DNA of 14,773 nt from Elioraea sp964533585 (GCA_964533585.1 CAZHMM010000094.1:1-14773), one strand, 5' to 3'. Counted from the first letter of the stretch, positions 6,778 to 14,711 are shown. The notes: generated by a model not told the origin, from the letters alone. Program-made: numbers and translations.

Positions 6778-6786
6778 GCCGGCTCA
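6775..6786. repeat. perfect 12-bp palindrome spanning both convergent stop codons
   Basis: TGAGCCGGCTCA is a perfect palindrome. Its first three bases are the stop of the BCCT gene and its last three, read on the minus strand, are the stop of the rhodanese gene. There is no other space for a terminator between these convergent genes. As RNA it lacks a loop and T-run, so termination by it alone is unlikely. Confidence 0.7.
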
Positions 6787-7176
6787 TCCTGCTTCGAGGC
6801 CGAACCCCTCATCCTGCCAGCCGGTGATGCCGCCGAGCATCAGCTTCACGCGCTTGCCATGGGCGGCGAGCTTGGCCGCCGCCTTGTCCGCGCCGTTGCA
6901 GTGGGGGCCGGCGCAATAGACGACGAACAGCGTGCCGGGCGGCCAACGCTTCAGCGTCTCGTCGCTGATCGTGCGGTGCGGCAGGTTCACGGCACCCGGC
7001 ACGTGGCCGCGCGCATAGGCCTCGGGTCCGCGCACGTCGAGCAGCACGAAGCCCGGCTCGCGCGCCTGCATGGCGGCGTGCACGTCCGCGCAGTCGGTCT
7101 CGAGCCGGAGCTTGTCGGTGAAATGCGCGACCGCGCGCACGGGATCGGCGGCGGGGATCGCGGTGACGGGGTTCAT
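6784..7176 (-). CDS. rhodanese-like domain protein (single domain)
   Basis: A 130-residue cytosolic protein with no signal peptide. After a helical N-terminus it shows FVLLDVRGPEAYARGHVPGA (43-62), the conserved first part of a rhodanese domain, then the active-site loop YCAGPHCNGADKAA (87-100) with Cys88 as the expected persulfide-forming residue, and LGGITGWQDEG (114-124) at the end. Rhodanese domains carry sulfur as a cysteine persulfide for transfer to cyanide or physiological acceptors. The extra Cys93 in the loop (CAGPHC) is notable and belongs to a subgroup I have seen beside FtrA-type regulators. The ATG at 7176 begins the domain-containing segment; frame extension upstream overlaps the divergent regulator and is not credible. 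It is divergent from that regulator across a 72-base gap, which suggests it is regulated by it. Confidence 0.9.
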   Translation of the reverse strand: MNPVTAIPAADPVRAVAHFTDKLRLETDCADVHAAMQAREPGFVLLDVRGPEAYARGHVPGAVNLPHRTISDETLKRWPPGTLFVVYCAGPHCNGADKAAAKLAAHGKRVKLMLGGITGWQDEGFGLEAG

Positions 7177-7222
7177 GGGGCGCTCGCGTGGTTGGGACGC
7201 ACGGATTGTGGCCTCCCGCCCG

Positions 7223-7248
7223 GTCGTGCGACACTGGCGCGAACGCCA
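7223..7248. promoter_or_regulatory. two inverted repeats in the rhodanese/ftrA divergent region
   Basis: GTCGTGCGAC at 7223-7232 is an inverted repeat with 4-bp arms and a 2-base centre. TGGCGCGAACGCCA at 7235-7248 has perfect 5-bp arms around CGAA and ends one base before the regulator's ATG. Both lie in the 72-base region (7177-7248) that must contain both promoters. They are candidates for operators of the adjacent AraC-type regulator. No strong -10/-35 pair or Shine-Dalgarno is visible before the regulator. Confidence 0.4.
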
Positions 7249-8217
7249 ATGACCGCGAAGATCGCGCCACCGCCGAACCTGACCGTCGCGGCGCTCGCCT
7301 ATGATGGGCTGGCGAGCTTCGAGTTCGGCATCGCGGTCGAGGTGTTCGGCCTGCCGCGCCCCGAATTCGACCCGTGGTACCGCTTCGTCGTCTGCGCCGA
7401 GCGGCGCGGCGATCTGCGCGCGGTCGGCGGGTTCACGGTGCGCGCCACGGCGGGGCTGCCGACGCTCGCGCGTGCCGGCACGATCATCATTCCCGGCTGG
7501 CGCGGCGCCGAGACGCCCGTGCCGCCTGCCATTCTCGCGGCGATCCGGCGCGCCCACGCGGGCGGCGCGCGGCTGCTGACCATCTGCTCGGGCGTGTTCG
7601 TGCTCGCCCAGGCCGGGCTGCTGGACGTGCGGCGCGCCACCACGCATTGGCGCTACACCGAAACGCTGCGGCGGCTGCATCCGAAGGTGATCGTCGATCC
7701 CGACGTGCTCTATGTGGATGAGGGAACGATCCTGACCAGCGCCGGCAGTGCGGCTGGCATCGACCTCTGCCTGCACCTGGTGCGGCGCGACTTCGGCGCC
7801 GCACGCGCGAACGAGGTGGCGCGGCGGATGGTGGTGCCGCCGCATCGCGAGGGCGGGCAGGCGCAGTTCATTCCCCGGCCCATGCCCCCGAAGCCTGGAC
7901 GGTTCTCGGCGGCGCTCGACTGGGCGCGCGGCCGGCTCGACCGCGTCATCCCGGTCGCTGGCTTCGCGCGCGAGGCGGGCATGAGCCTGCGCAGCTTCCA
8001 GCGCCGCTTCCGCGAGGCGACCGGGATGTCCCCCGCCGACTGGCTGCTCGCCGAGCGGATCGGCCGGGCGAAGGAACTGCTGGAGACCACCTCCCTGCCC
8101 GTCGAGCGCATCGCCACCGAATGCGGCTTCGGCGCCGCCGACACGCTGCGCCACCATTTCCGCACACGGCTCGGCACCTCGCCGCGGGCGTGGCGGGCCC
8201 GCTTCCGCGCCGCGTGA
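7249..8217 (+). CDS. ftrA: GlxA/FtrA-type transcriptional regulator (GATase1-AraC fusion)
   Basis: A 322-residue two-domain regulator of standard length. Residues about 10-190 form a DJ-1/PfpI-like (class I glutamine amidotransferase-like) domain, with the nucleophile-elbow Cys113 in TICSGVFVLA and His133 in ATTHW. Residues about 225-320 form an AraC/XylS DNA-binding domain with two helix-turn-helix units: MSLRSFQRRFREATGMSPA (245-263) and VERIATECGFGAADTLRHHF (285-304). The N-terminal domain of such regulators probably senses a small ligand rather than acting as an enzyme. The divergent rhodanese gene is the likely target and the pairing matches FtrA-type neighbourhoods as I recall them. The ATG at 7249 fits the start of the GATase1 domain; it lacks a clear Shine-Dalgarno, so leaderless or weak initiation is possible. 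The symbol is by family resemblance. Confidence 0.85.
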   Translation: MTAKIAPPPNLTVAALAYDGLASFEFGIAVEVFGLPRPEFDPWYRFVVCAERRGDLRAVGGFTVRATAGLPTLARAGTIIIPGWRGAETPVPPAILAAIRRAHAGGARLLTICSGVFVLAQAGLLDVRRATTHWRYTETLRRLHPKVIVDPDVLYVDEGTILTSAGSAAGIDLCLHLVRRDFGAARANEVARRMVVPPHREGGQAQFIPRPMPPKPGRFSAALDWARGRLDRVIPVAGFAREAGMSLRSFQRRFREATGMSPADWLLAERIGRAKELLETTSLPVERIATECGFGAADTLRHHFRTRLGTSPRAWRARFRAA

Positions 8218-8272
8218 CCCGGCCGCGCCGAACGCCTAGACAGACCGGGAACCCCAGCCCCGAGTCGCGCCC

Positions 8273-10501
8273 ATGCCCATCGACATGACCGACATCCGCG
8301 ACACCCCGCTCGCCGATGCCCTCTCTGAGCGCTACCTCGCCTATGCGCTCTCCACCATCATGGCGCGCTCGCTGCCGGATGTGCGCGACGGGCTGAAGCC
8401 GGTGCACCGGCGCCTGCTTTGGGCGATGCATCAGCTCCGGCTTGACCCGCAGGCCGGGTTCAAGAAATGCGCCCGCGTGGTGGGCGACGTGATCGGCAAG
8501 TTCCACCCGCATGGCGATGCCGCGGTGTACGAGGCGCTGGTGCGGCTCGCGCAGGACTTCGCGCAGCGCTATCCGCTGATCGAGGGCCAGGGCAATTTCG
8601 GCAACATCGACGGCGATAACGCCGCGGCCATGCGCTACACCGAGGCCCGGCTCACCGAGGTTGGCCAGGCGCTGCTCGAAGGCATCGAGGAGGACGCGGT
8701 CGATTTCCGCGCCACCTACGATGGCGAGGAGCGCGAGCCGGTCGTGCTCCCCGGCGCCTTCCCCAACCTGCTCGCGAACGGCGCGCAGGGGATCGCGGTC
8801 GGCATGGCGACCTCCATCCCGCCGCACAACGCCGGCGAGGTCTGCGCCGCGGCGATCCACCTGATCGAGCATCCGAACGCCTCCACCGCCGAGCTGCTGC
8901 GCCACGTGAAGGGGCCGGACTTCCCCACCGGCGGCATCATCGTCGAACCGGAAGAGGCGATTGCGGCGGCCTACGAGACCGGGCGCGGCGGCTTCCGGCT
9001 GCGCGCCAAGTGGGAGGTCGAGCAGGGCAAGTACGGCACCTTCCGCGTCATCGTCACCGAGATTCCCTGGCAGGTGCAGAAGGCGCGGCTGGTCGAGCAG
9101 ATCGCGCAGGCGATGGAGGAGAAGAAGCTCCCCTTGCTCGGCGATCTGCGCGACGAGAGCACCGATCAGGTGCGGCTGGTGCTGGAGCCGAAATCCAAGA
9201 CCGTCGATCCGGCACTGCTGATGGAGAGCCTGTTCCGCGCCACGGCGCTCGAGAGCCGCATCAGCCTGAACATGAACGTGCTGGATGCCGAGCGCACCCC
9301 GCGCGTGATGTCGCTCAGGGAGGTGCTGCGCGCCTTCCTCGACCACCGCCACGAGGTGCTGGTGCGCCGCACGCGCCACCGCCTCGCCGCCGCCGAACGC
9401 CGCATCGAGGTGCTGGAGGGCTATCTCGCGGTCTATCTCAACCTCGACGAGGTGATCCGCATCATCCGCACCGAGGACGAGCCGAAGGCGCACCTGATGC
9501 AGGCGTTTGCGCTGACCGAGGTGCAGGCCGAGGCGATCCTCAACATGCGGCTGCGTTCCCTGCGCAAGCTCGAGGAGATGGAGATCCGCCGGGAGCACAA
9601 GGCGCTGAGCGCGGAGCGGCGGCGGCTGAAGGCGCTGCTCGGCAGCGAGACCGAGCGCTGGCGGGCGATCGCCGCCGAACTTGCCGAGATCCGCAAGCGC
9701 TTCGGCTCCGGTGCGCTCGGCGACCGCCGCACGTCCTTCGCCACCGCTCCCGCCGCGATCGCCGAGGCGGTCGAGGAGGCGCTGATCGTGCGCGAGCCGA
9801 TCACGGTCGTCGTCAGCGAGAAGGGCTGGGTGCGCGCGCTCAAGGGTCACGCGGTCGATCCCGCGGCACTCCGCTTCAAGGAGGGCGACAAGCTCCGCTT
9901 CCTCGTGCCCGCCGAGACGACCGACCGGCTGCTCGCCTTCGGCACCAACGGCCGCTTCTACACCATCGCCGCCGACAAGCTGCCGGGCGGGCGCGGCGAT
10001 GGTGCGGCGATCCGCCTGCTGGTCGATCTGCCGAACGACGCCGATCTGGTTGCGCTGTTCGTGCACCGCGACGATGCGCGCTACCTGGTCGCCTCGGCGG
10101 CCGGGCGCGGCTTCCTCGTCAAGGCCGAGGACGCGGTCGCGGGCACGCGCGCCGGCAAGCAGGTGCTGAACCTCGACGGCGAGGAGGCGGCCGTCTGCGC
10201 CCCCGTGCCCGAGGGCGCGGACCACCTCGCCGCGATCGGCGAGAACCGCAAGCTGCTGGTGTTCCCGCTCGAGGAGGTGCCGGAGATGGCGCGCGGCCGG
10301 GGCGTCGCGTTGCAGAAGTACAAGGATGGCGGGCTTGCCGACGCCAAGCCCTTCGCGCTTGCCGAGGGGCTCGCGGTGCGGCTCGGCGAGAACCGGGTCA
10401 GCGTGCGCACGGCCGCCGACCTCGCCGACTGGATGGGCCACCGCGCCCAGGCCGGGCGGCTGCCCTGGAAGGGGTTCCCGTCCTCGGGCCGGTTCGGATA
10501 G
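8273..10501 (+). CDS. parC: DNA topoisomerase IV subunit A
   Basis: A complete 742-residue ParC, the DNA-cleaving subunit that with ParE decatenates daughter chromosomes in the cytosol. The N-terminal core shows TPLADALSERYLAYALSTIM, then DVRDGLKPVHRRLLWAM (36-52), the HPHGD segment (78-82) and Tyr122 in AAMRYTEARL, the residue that forms the covalent phosphotyrosine link to DNA. A coiled-coil and gate region (about 370-470) leads into a C-terminal set of blade repeats (VVVSEKGWVRALKG, LLAFGTNGRFYTI, YLVASAAGRGFLV). The short interval and lack of a GyrA-box-like QRRGGKG favour ParC over GyrA. The quinolone-region serine of E. coli ParC (Ser80) is Ala83 here, while the acidic partner Glu87 is kept. 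ATG at 8273 is used; an in-frame ATG at 8285 is close behind and neither has a clear Shine-Dalgarno. It starts 55 bases after the regulator. Confidence 0.96.
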   Translation: MPIDMTDIRDTPLADALSERYLAYALSTIMARSLPDVRDGLKPVHRRLLWAMHQLRLDPQAGFKKCARVVGDVIGKFHPHGDAAVYEALVRLAQDFAQRYPLIEGQGNFGNIDGDNAAAMRYTEARLTEVGQALLEGIEEDAVDFRATYDGEEREPVVLPGAFPNLLANGAQGIAVGMATSIPPHNAGEVCAAAIHLIEHPNASTAELLRHVKGPDFPTGGIIVEPEEAIAAAYETGRGGFRLRAKWEVEQGKYGTFRVIVTEIPWQVQKARLVEQIAQAMEEKKLPLLGDLRDESTDQVRLVLEPKSKTVDPALLMESLFRATALESRISLNMNVLDAERTPRVMSLREVLRAFLDHRHEVLVRRTRHRLAAAERRIEVLEGYLAVYLNLDEVIRIIRTEDEPKAHLMQAFALTEVQAEAILNMRLRSLRKLEEMEIRREHKALSAERRRLKALLGSETERWRAIAAELAEIRKRFGSGALGDRRTSFATAPAAIAEAVEEALIVREPITVVVSEKGWVRALKGHAVDPAALRFKEGDKLRFLVPAETTDRLLAFGTNGRFYTIAADKLPGGRGDGAAIRLLVDLPNDADLVALFVHRDDARYLVASAAGRGFLVKAEDAVAGTRAGKQVLNLDGEEAAVCAPVPEGADHLAAIGENRKLLVFPLEEVPEMARGRGVALQKYKDGGLADAKPFALAEGLAVRLGENRVSVRTAADLADWMGHRAQAGRLPWKGFPSSGRFG

Positions 10502-10576
10502 GCGTCATCCGCTGAACCGATTTCCGTTCGCGCCTCGCCGTCGCCATCTTCGCGGGGCAGGCGAAGGGTTGCGACC

Positions 10577-11374
10577 ATGACGACCACAGCGCTCGACACC
10601 CGGACCGACACGGCGCAGCGTCTCGCGATCGGCGAGGTGGCGCTGCGGGTGCGTGACCTCGACCGGGTGGCGCGCTTCTACCGCGACGCGATCGGCCTCG
10701 CGGAGATTCCCGCCCCGGACGGGACCGTGGGCCTCGGCGCCGGCGGCGTGCGGCTGCTGACCCTGCTCGGCGACCCGGACGCCCGGACGCCGGACGCGCT
10801 CTCGGCCGGGCTGTTCCACACCGCCTTTCTGCTGCCCTCGCGCGCGGCGCTGGCCGGCTGGCTCGCGCACGCGATCGAGCGCGGGCTCGCGATCGACGGT
10901 GCGTCGGACCATCTCGTCAGCGAGGCGATCTACCTCGCCGATCCCGAGGGCAACGGCATCGAGCTCTACGCCGACCGACCGCGCGGCTCCTGGCGCTGGG
11001 ACCGGGCGGGCGTGGCGATGGACACCCGCCCGCTCGACTGCCGCGGCCTGCTCGCCACCGTATCGGGGCCGGCGCACATCCTTCCGGCCGGCACACGGGT
11101 CGGCCACATCCATCTCAAGGTCGGCGACACGATCGAGGCGGAGTCGTTCTGGACGGCTTCACTCGACATGGAGGTGACGTCGCGCCGGCCCGGCGCGGTG
11201 TTCATGGCGGCCGACGGCTACCACCACCACGTCGCGGCGAATATCTGGATGTCGCGCGGCGCCGGTGCGCGCGACCCGGCCGCGACCGGGCTGCTGTGGT
11301 TCAGCGTGTCCGGGCGCGCCCTGCCCGAAGAGGGGGTGGCGGACCGCTGGGGCAACCGCGCGGTGCCGGGCTGA
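10577..11374 (+). CDS. two-module VOC / extradiol-dioxygenase-like protein (CatE-like)
   Basis: A 265-residue vicinal-oxygen-chelate protein. Module one (about 15-134) runs from IGEVALRVRDLDRVARFYRD to YLADPEGNGIELYADRP, with His81 in FHTAFLLP and Glu129 in IELY as likely metal-site residues. Module two (about 174-265) contains GHIHLKV (His177) and GYHHHVAANIW (215-224). This layout resembles Bacillus CatE-type catechol-2,3-dioxygenase-like proteins, which open aromatic rings with iron, but many relatives have unknown substrates. The end is odd: from GLLWFSVSG to DRWGNR only about 10 residues intervene, where the family normally has a full helix and strand of 30 or more. An internal deletion is likely. 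A GAAGGG Shine-Dalgarno lies 9 bases upstream. It follows parC by 75 bases and converges on the transferase gene with 3 bases between stops. Confidence 0.85.
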   Translation: MTTTALDTRTDTAQRLAIGEVALRVRDLDRVARFYRDAIGLAEIPAPDGTVGLGAGGVRLLTLLGDPDARTPDALSAGLFHTAFLLPSRAALAGWLAHAIERGLAIDGASDHLVSEAIYLADPEGNGIELYADRPRGSWRWDRAGVAMDTRPLDCRGLLATVSGPAHILPAGTRVGHIHLKVGDTIEAESFWTASLDMEVTSRRPGAVFMAADGYHHHVAANIWMSRGAGARDPAATGLLWFSVSGRALPEEGVADRWGNRAVPG

Positions 11375-11377
11375 TGC

Positions 11378-12157
11378 CTACCCCGCCGTGATCGCCGCCT
11401 CGGCCGCCACGGTCAGCGGCTCGGTCTCGAGCTCGGCATCGGTCAGCATGCGCCACTGCCCGCTCCAGAGGATCTCGGACGGTCGGAAGCGGGCCTTGTA
11501 GGCCATCTTGCGGCTCTCCGGCACCCAGTAGCCCAGATAGACGAAGGGCAGGCGCTGTTCGGCCGCCCGCCGGATCAGCCACAGCACCATCCAGGTGCCG
11601 AGCGAGCGGGCGGAGAACGCCGGATCGAAGAAGGAGTAGACCGCCGAGAGCCCGTCGGCGAGCCGGTCGGTCAGGCAGGCCGCCACCAAGGCGTCGGTAT
11701 GGTCGCGGAACTCCACCATCATGGTCTCGATCGGCGTGTCCTCGACCATCGCCCGGTAGTCGTAGAACCCCATCGCCGCCATGTCGCCGTCGGCGTGGCG
11801 GGCCGCCTGGTAGCGCTGGAACAGCGCAAACTGCTCGGAGGTGGCGCGCGCCGGCACCTCGAACCCCTCGATCCCGGCATTCGCCGCGATCAGCCGGCGC
11901 TGGGTGCGGTTCGGCTCGAACGCGGCGACGTTGACGCGGATCGGGATGCAGGCGCGGCAGCCCGGGCAGACCGGCGCATAGGCGATGTTGTGGCTGCGGC
12001 GGAAGCCGGCGCGCGACAGCCGGTCATGCAGCGCCTCGGCATCCGCGCCGGTGAGCTCGGTGACGATCTTCCGCTCGGTCCGGCCGGCGAGATAGGGGCA
12101 CGGCAGCGGGGCGGTCGTGTAGAAGAACTGAGGGCGTCTCGCCGGTTTCTGCAGCAT
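11378..12157 (-). CDS. bpt: aspartate/glutamate leucyltransferase (N-end-rule; often annotated arginyltransferase)
   Basis: A 259-residue cytosolic enzyme that, in the bacterial type-B family, moves leucine from Leu-tRNA onto proteins beginning with Asp or Glu, marking them for ClpS/ClpAP degradation. The N-terminal segment carries PCPYLAGRTERK (19-30), NIAYAPVCPGCRACIPIRV (57-75) with Cys64, Cys67 and Cys70, and RYQAARHADGDM (115-126). The C-terminal half has the GNAT-like fold, with YSFFDP (174-179), LGTWMVLWLI (186-195), YLGYWVPESRKMAYKARFRP (207-226), all characteristic of Bpt. The ATG at 12157 is chosen because family members begin close to the PQFFYT motif. A TTG at 12184 would add nine residues. 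The Shine-Dalgarno is weak. It lies 62 bases downstream of the penicillin-acylase-family gene on the same strand and may share its transcript. Confidence 0.93.
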   Translation of the reverse strand: MLQKPARRPQFFYTTAPLPCPYLAGRTERKIVTELTGADAEALHDRLSRAGFRRSHNIAYAPVCPGCRACIPIRVNVAAFEPNRTQRRLIAANAGIEGFEVPARATSEQFALFQRYQAARHADGDMAAMGFYDYRAMVEDTPIETMMVEFRDHTDALVAACLTDRLADGLSAVYSFFDPAFSARSLGTWMVLWLIRRAAEQRLPFVYLGYWVPESRKMAYKARFRPSEILWSGQWRMLTDAELETEPLTVAAEAAITAG

Positions 12158-12188
12158 CGCCGTTCGGCTCGCGTGGTCTGCCAATGAA

Positions 12189-12203
12189 GCGGCACCGGGC
12201 CGC
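12189..12203 (-). terminator. weak hairpin between the acylase and bpt genes
   Basis: GCGGC at 12189-12193 pairs with GCCGC at 12199-12203 around a 5-base loop. On the minus strand it follows the acylase-family stop by 16 bases. There is a short T-rich tail (TTCATT) but no real T-run, so it may attenuate rather than end transcription into bpt, or may be chance. Confidence 0.25.
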
Positions 12204-12219
12204 CACGGTCAATCGCTGA

Positions 12220-14571
12220 TCACTCCGGGCGCAGCGTGATCGTGTCGCCGACCGTCTCCGGCCGCGCGGGCAGGGTCACGTGGCCGCCGGCGAGCCACAG
12301 CGGCGCGAAGTCGCGGTAATGCCGGCTCAGCGGGTGGCCCGACTGGCCCGGCGCGATCACGAAGCGCGAGGCGTCGAGCTCGGCGAGGTCATAGACGCCG
12401 CGGAAGCTCGCGCCGTGCACGTTCTCGAACGGCCGCGGCCCGCTCATCCGCACGCCGGCGCGCAGCACGGTGTAGCCGTCGCCGGGGGTGGGCAGTTCGG
12501 TGCCGAACCAGCGGCCGATGCCGGGGACGAACTGGAACAGCAGATGCGGGAAGCGCACGCGATGCGCCTCACCCCAGCGCCACGCGGCCGGATCGGGCCC
12601 GTAGCGGCCGGCGAGGTCGGCCACCGCATCGTCGAGCGCGCGTGCGAGCACGGACGGGCAGGCGTCGTTCCCCTCGCCGCACCAATGCCCGCCGCGGGTC
12701 AGCACGAACAGCAGGAACTCGGCGACCGTCTCGCGGAACGCCTCGGCCTCCGGGCCGAAGGCGCGCTCGCCGATCGCGCGCCCGAAGGCGCGGATCCAGG
12801 CGGTGTAGATCAGCGGTTCCGGCCGGTCCGCCGCCATGGTGCCGTCCCAGCGCGCGAGCAGCGCATGCGCGCGCGCCGCAGCGCCACCGTCCGGCTCGCC
12901 GCGCAGCATCAGCGGCAGCAGGTCGCGCGCGGCCTTGCTGACGATGTCGAGCTGGATCGCCGCCAGGCTCGCCGCATCGTGCGGCGCGCCATGCGCGTCG
13001 AGCCGCGCGACGATCCGGCGGTAGCGGAAATCGCCCCACCAGTCGCGCGTCAGCAGCACCGGGAAGTCGTCCGGTACGATGCGGTTGTTGGCGTTCACCA
13101 GCCGGTTGGTCGGCGGATCGACGAAGCGCGGCAGCGCCTCGTAGGGCGCGAAGCCGAGCCAGTCATGGCTGCCGTCCCAGCCAGGCACGGGGAACGAGCC
13201 GTCGCCCGCGCGCCGGATCGGCACGCGTCCCGGCACCAGCATGCCGATCCGCCCGGCGGTGTCGCCGATCACCAGGTTCTGCTGCGGGGCGGCGATCAGT
13301 CGGGCGGCCTCCTCGGCCTCGGCGAAATCGCGCGCGCGGTTCAGCCGGTGCATCGCCACCGCGGCCGCGTCGCCCGGGGCGAGCATCGCCATCGCCACCG
13401 CCAGCACATGGCCCTGCGGCGTGCCGGGCACCGGGTCGAGATCCGAGATCACCGGGCCGTGGCGGGTCTCGCGCACGCGCAGCGTCACCGGTTCGCCGAA
13501 CCGGACCTGGATCACCTCCTCGCGGGTCTCGAACCGGCGCGGACCGTCCGGGGTCAGGTAGTGGTCCTGATCGACCAGTTGTTCGATGAACACGTCCTGC
13601 GTGTCGGAGTGCGTCGTGGTGAAGCCCCAGGCGACGTGGCCGTTATGGCCGAGCATCAGGAAGGGCACGCCGGGCGCGAAGGCGCCGGCGAGCGTCAGCC
13701 CCGGCGCCTCCACCCGCGCCAGGTGCCACTGCGTGGGCGTCACCAGCGCGAGATGCGGATCATTGGCGAGCAGCGCGTTGCCCGACGCGCTCTGCGGCCC
13801 TGTCACGGCCCAGGAGTTGCTGGCGGTCGAGGGCAGCGGCGCGTCCTCGCCGAACACCGGCAGCGCGGCGATCACGCGGTCGAGGTGCTCCGGCGGCAGC
13901 GCCGGCGCGGCGATCGGGCGGTGCGGGCTCGCGTCGCGCGGCCAGAGCTCGTCGATCCGCTCGCGCGGCAGCACGGTCGAGAGCCGGAGCCGGGCGAGCT
14001 CGGTGCGCATGTTGCCGGTCAGGAACAGCGCCATCGCCTTGCCCCAGAGCAGCGAGTCGGTCTCGCGCCAGGGCTCGGGACGGGTGGCGAGCAGCAGGTA
14101 TTCGGGGGCGGCCCGCATGCCGCGCTGGTCGATCCAGGCGTTCACCCCGCGTGCATAGGCCGCAAGCGCCGCGCGCGTGTCCTCGGGCAGGTCCTCGAGG
14201 TCCCGCTCGGCCTTCGCCTCCAGCCCGAGCAGGCGCGAGAACCGGTCGAGGCGGAGTCCCTGCGCGCCGATCAGCGCCGACAGCCGCCCCGCCGCGCCGC
14301 GCCGCATCACGTCCATCTGGAACAGCCGGTCGCGCGCATGCAGCCAGCCGAGCGCGGCCATGGCGTCCTCGGCCGAGCCGGCGCGCACCCAGGGGATGCC
14401 GCGCGCATCGAGCGTGATCTCGACCGGCGCGGCGAGGCCGGGGATGGCCGTGGTGTTCGCGCTCGGCGGCAGCGTGACGCGGAACGCGAGCGCGATTGCG
14501 CCGGCAAGCAGGGCGAGGATCAGCGCCAGCGCCACCGCGAGGCGCCGGGACCAGCGTAGGGCTGTCCGCAT
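12220..14571 (-). CDS. penicillin acylase family Ntn-hydrolase, membrane-anchored
   Basis: A 783-residue protein. Residues about 9-30 form a signal anchor or uncleaved signal peptide with a basic start, so the enzyme should face the periplasm. The precursor cleaves itself before Ser251 in SNSWAVTG (251-258), which then becomes the N-terminal nucleophile of the beta chain; the alpha chain holds GWLHARDRLFQMDVMRR (75-91). Other family motifs are NDPHL (270-274), LGHNGHVAWGFTTTHSD (307-323), HGPVISD (371-377) and NANNRI (493-498) with the likely oxyanion Asn495. Family members hydrolyse amide bonds of penicillins, cephalosporin side chains or acyl-homoserine lactones; substrate is unknown here. 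Cys631 and Cys638 (WCGEGNDAC) may form a disulfide. The closing PGQSGHPLSRHYRDFAPLW (741-759) is diagnostic. The start has a TAGGAG Shine-Dalgarno. It is followed by bpt. Confidence 0.93.
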   Translation of the reverse strand: MRTALRWSRRLAVALALILALLAGAIALAFRVTLPPSANTTAIPGLAAPVEITLDARGIPWVRAGSAEDAMAALGWLHARDRLFQMDVMRRGAAGRLSALIGAQGLRLDRFSRLLGLEAKAERDLEDLPEDTRAALAAYARGVNAWIDQRGMRAAPEYLLLATRPEPWRETDSLLWGKAMALFLTGNMRTELARLRLSTVLPRERIDELWPRDASPHRPIAAPALPPEHLDRVIAALPVFGEDAPLPSTASNSWAVTGPQSASGNALLANDPHLALVTPTQWHLARVEAPGLTLAGAFAPGVPFLMLGHNGHVAWGFTTTHSDTQDVFIEQLVDQDHYLTPDGPRRFETREEVIQVRFGEPVTLRVRETRHGPVISDLDPVPGTPQGHVLAVAMAMLAPGDAAAVAMHRLNRARDFAEAEEAARLIAAPQQNLVIGDTAGRIGMLVPGRVPIRRAGDGSFPVPGWDGSHDWLGFAPYEALPRFVDPPTNRLVNANNRIVPDDFPVLLTRDWWGDFRYRRIVARLDAHGAPHDAASLAAIQLDIVSKAARDLLPLMLRGEPDGGAAARAHALLARWDGTMAADRPEPLIYTAWIRAFGRAIGERAFGPEAEAFRETVAEFLLFVLTRGGHWCGEGNDACPSVLARALDDAVADLAGRYGPDPAAWRWGEAHRVRFPHLLFQFVPGIGRWFGTELPTPGDGYTVLRAGVRMSGPRPFENVHGASFRGVYDLAELDASRFVIAPGQSGHPLSRHYRDFAPLWLAGGHVTLPARPETVGDTITLRPE

Positions 14572-14711
14572 GGCGCGCTCCTATGCCATGCGGCGCGCGC
14601 GCGGTCGCCGAGCATCACCGCAAGTTCATCCCGTGTGCGCCGGATCACCCCGCGCTCGCCCCGGCTTCGCCACGGTCCGCGCCCATCGTGATTGCCATGC
14701 AGGGCCACCGG

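Noticed and set aside
7946..10441. Very long open frame on the minus strand opposite parC
   Set aside because: It is antisense to an unambiguous full-length ParC; its protein is rich in Arg, His, Asp, Gly and Ala as expected from the shadow of high-GC codons, with no domain.
9010..10515. 501-codon plus-strand frame overlapping parC
   Set aside because: Same-strand out-of-frame shadow of parC, Arg/Gly/Ala-rich with no recognisable fold.
12280..14559. Long plus-strand open frame opposite the acylase-family gene
   Set aside because: Composition typical of an antisense shadow, no motif, and the minus-strand gene is complete with catalytic residues.
11378..14571. A functional link between the Ntn hydrolase and the Bpt transferase
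   Set aside because: Both concern N-terminal residues in name only; one is periplasmic and the other cytosolic, so adjacency alone is not evidence of a shared pathway.
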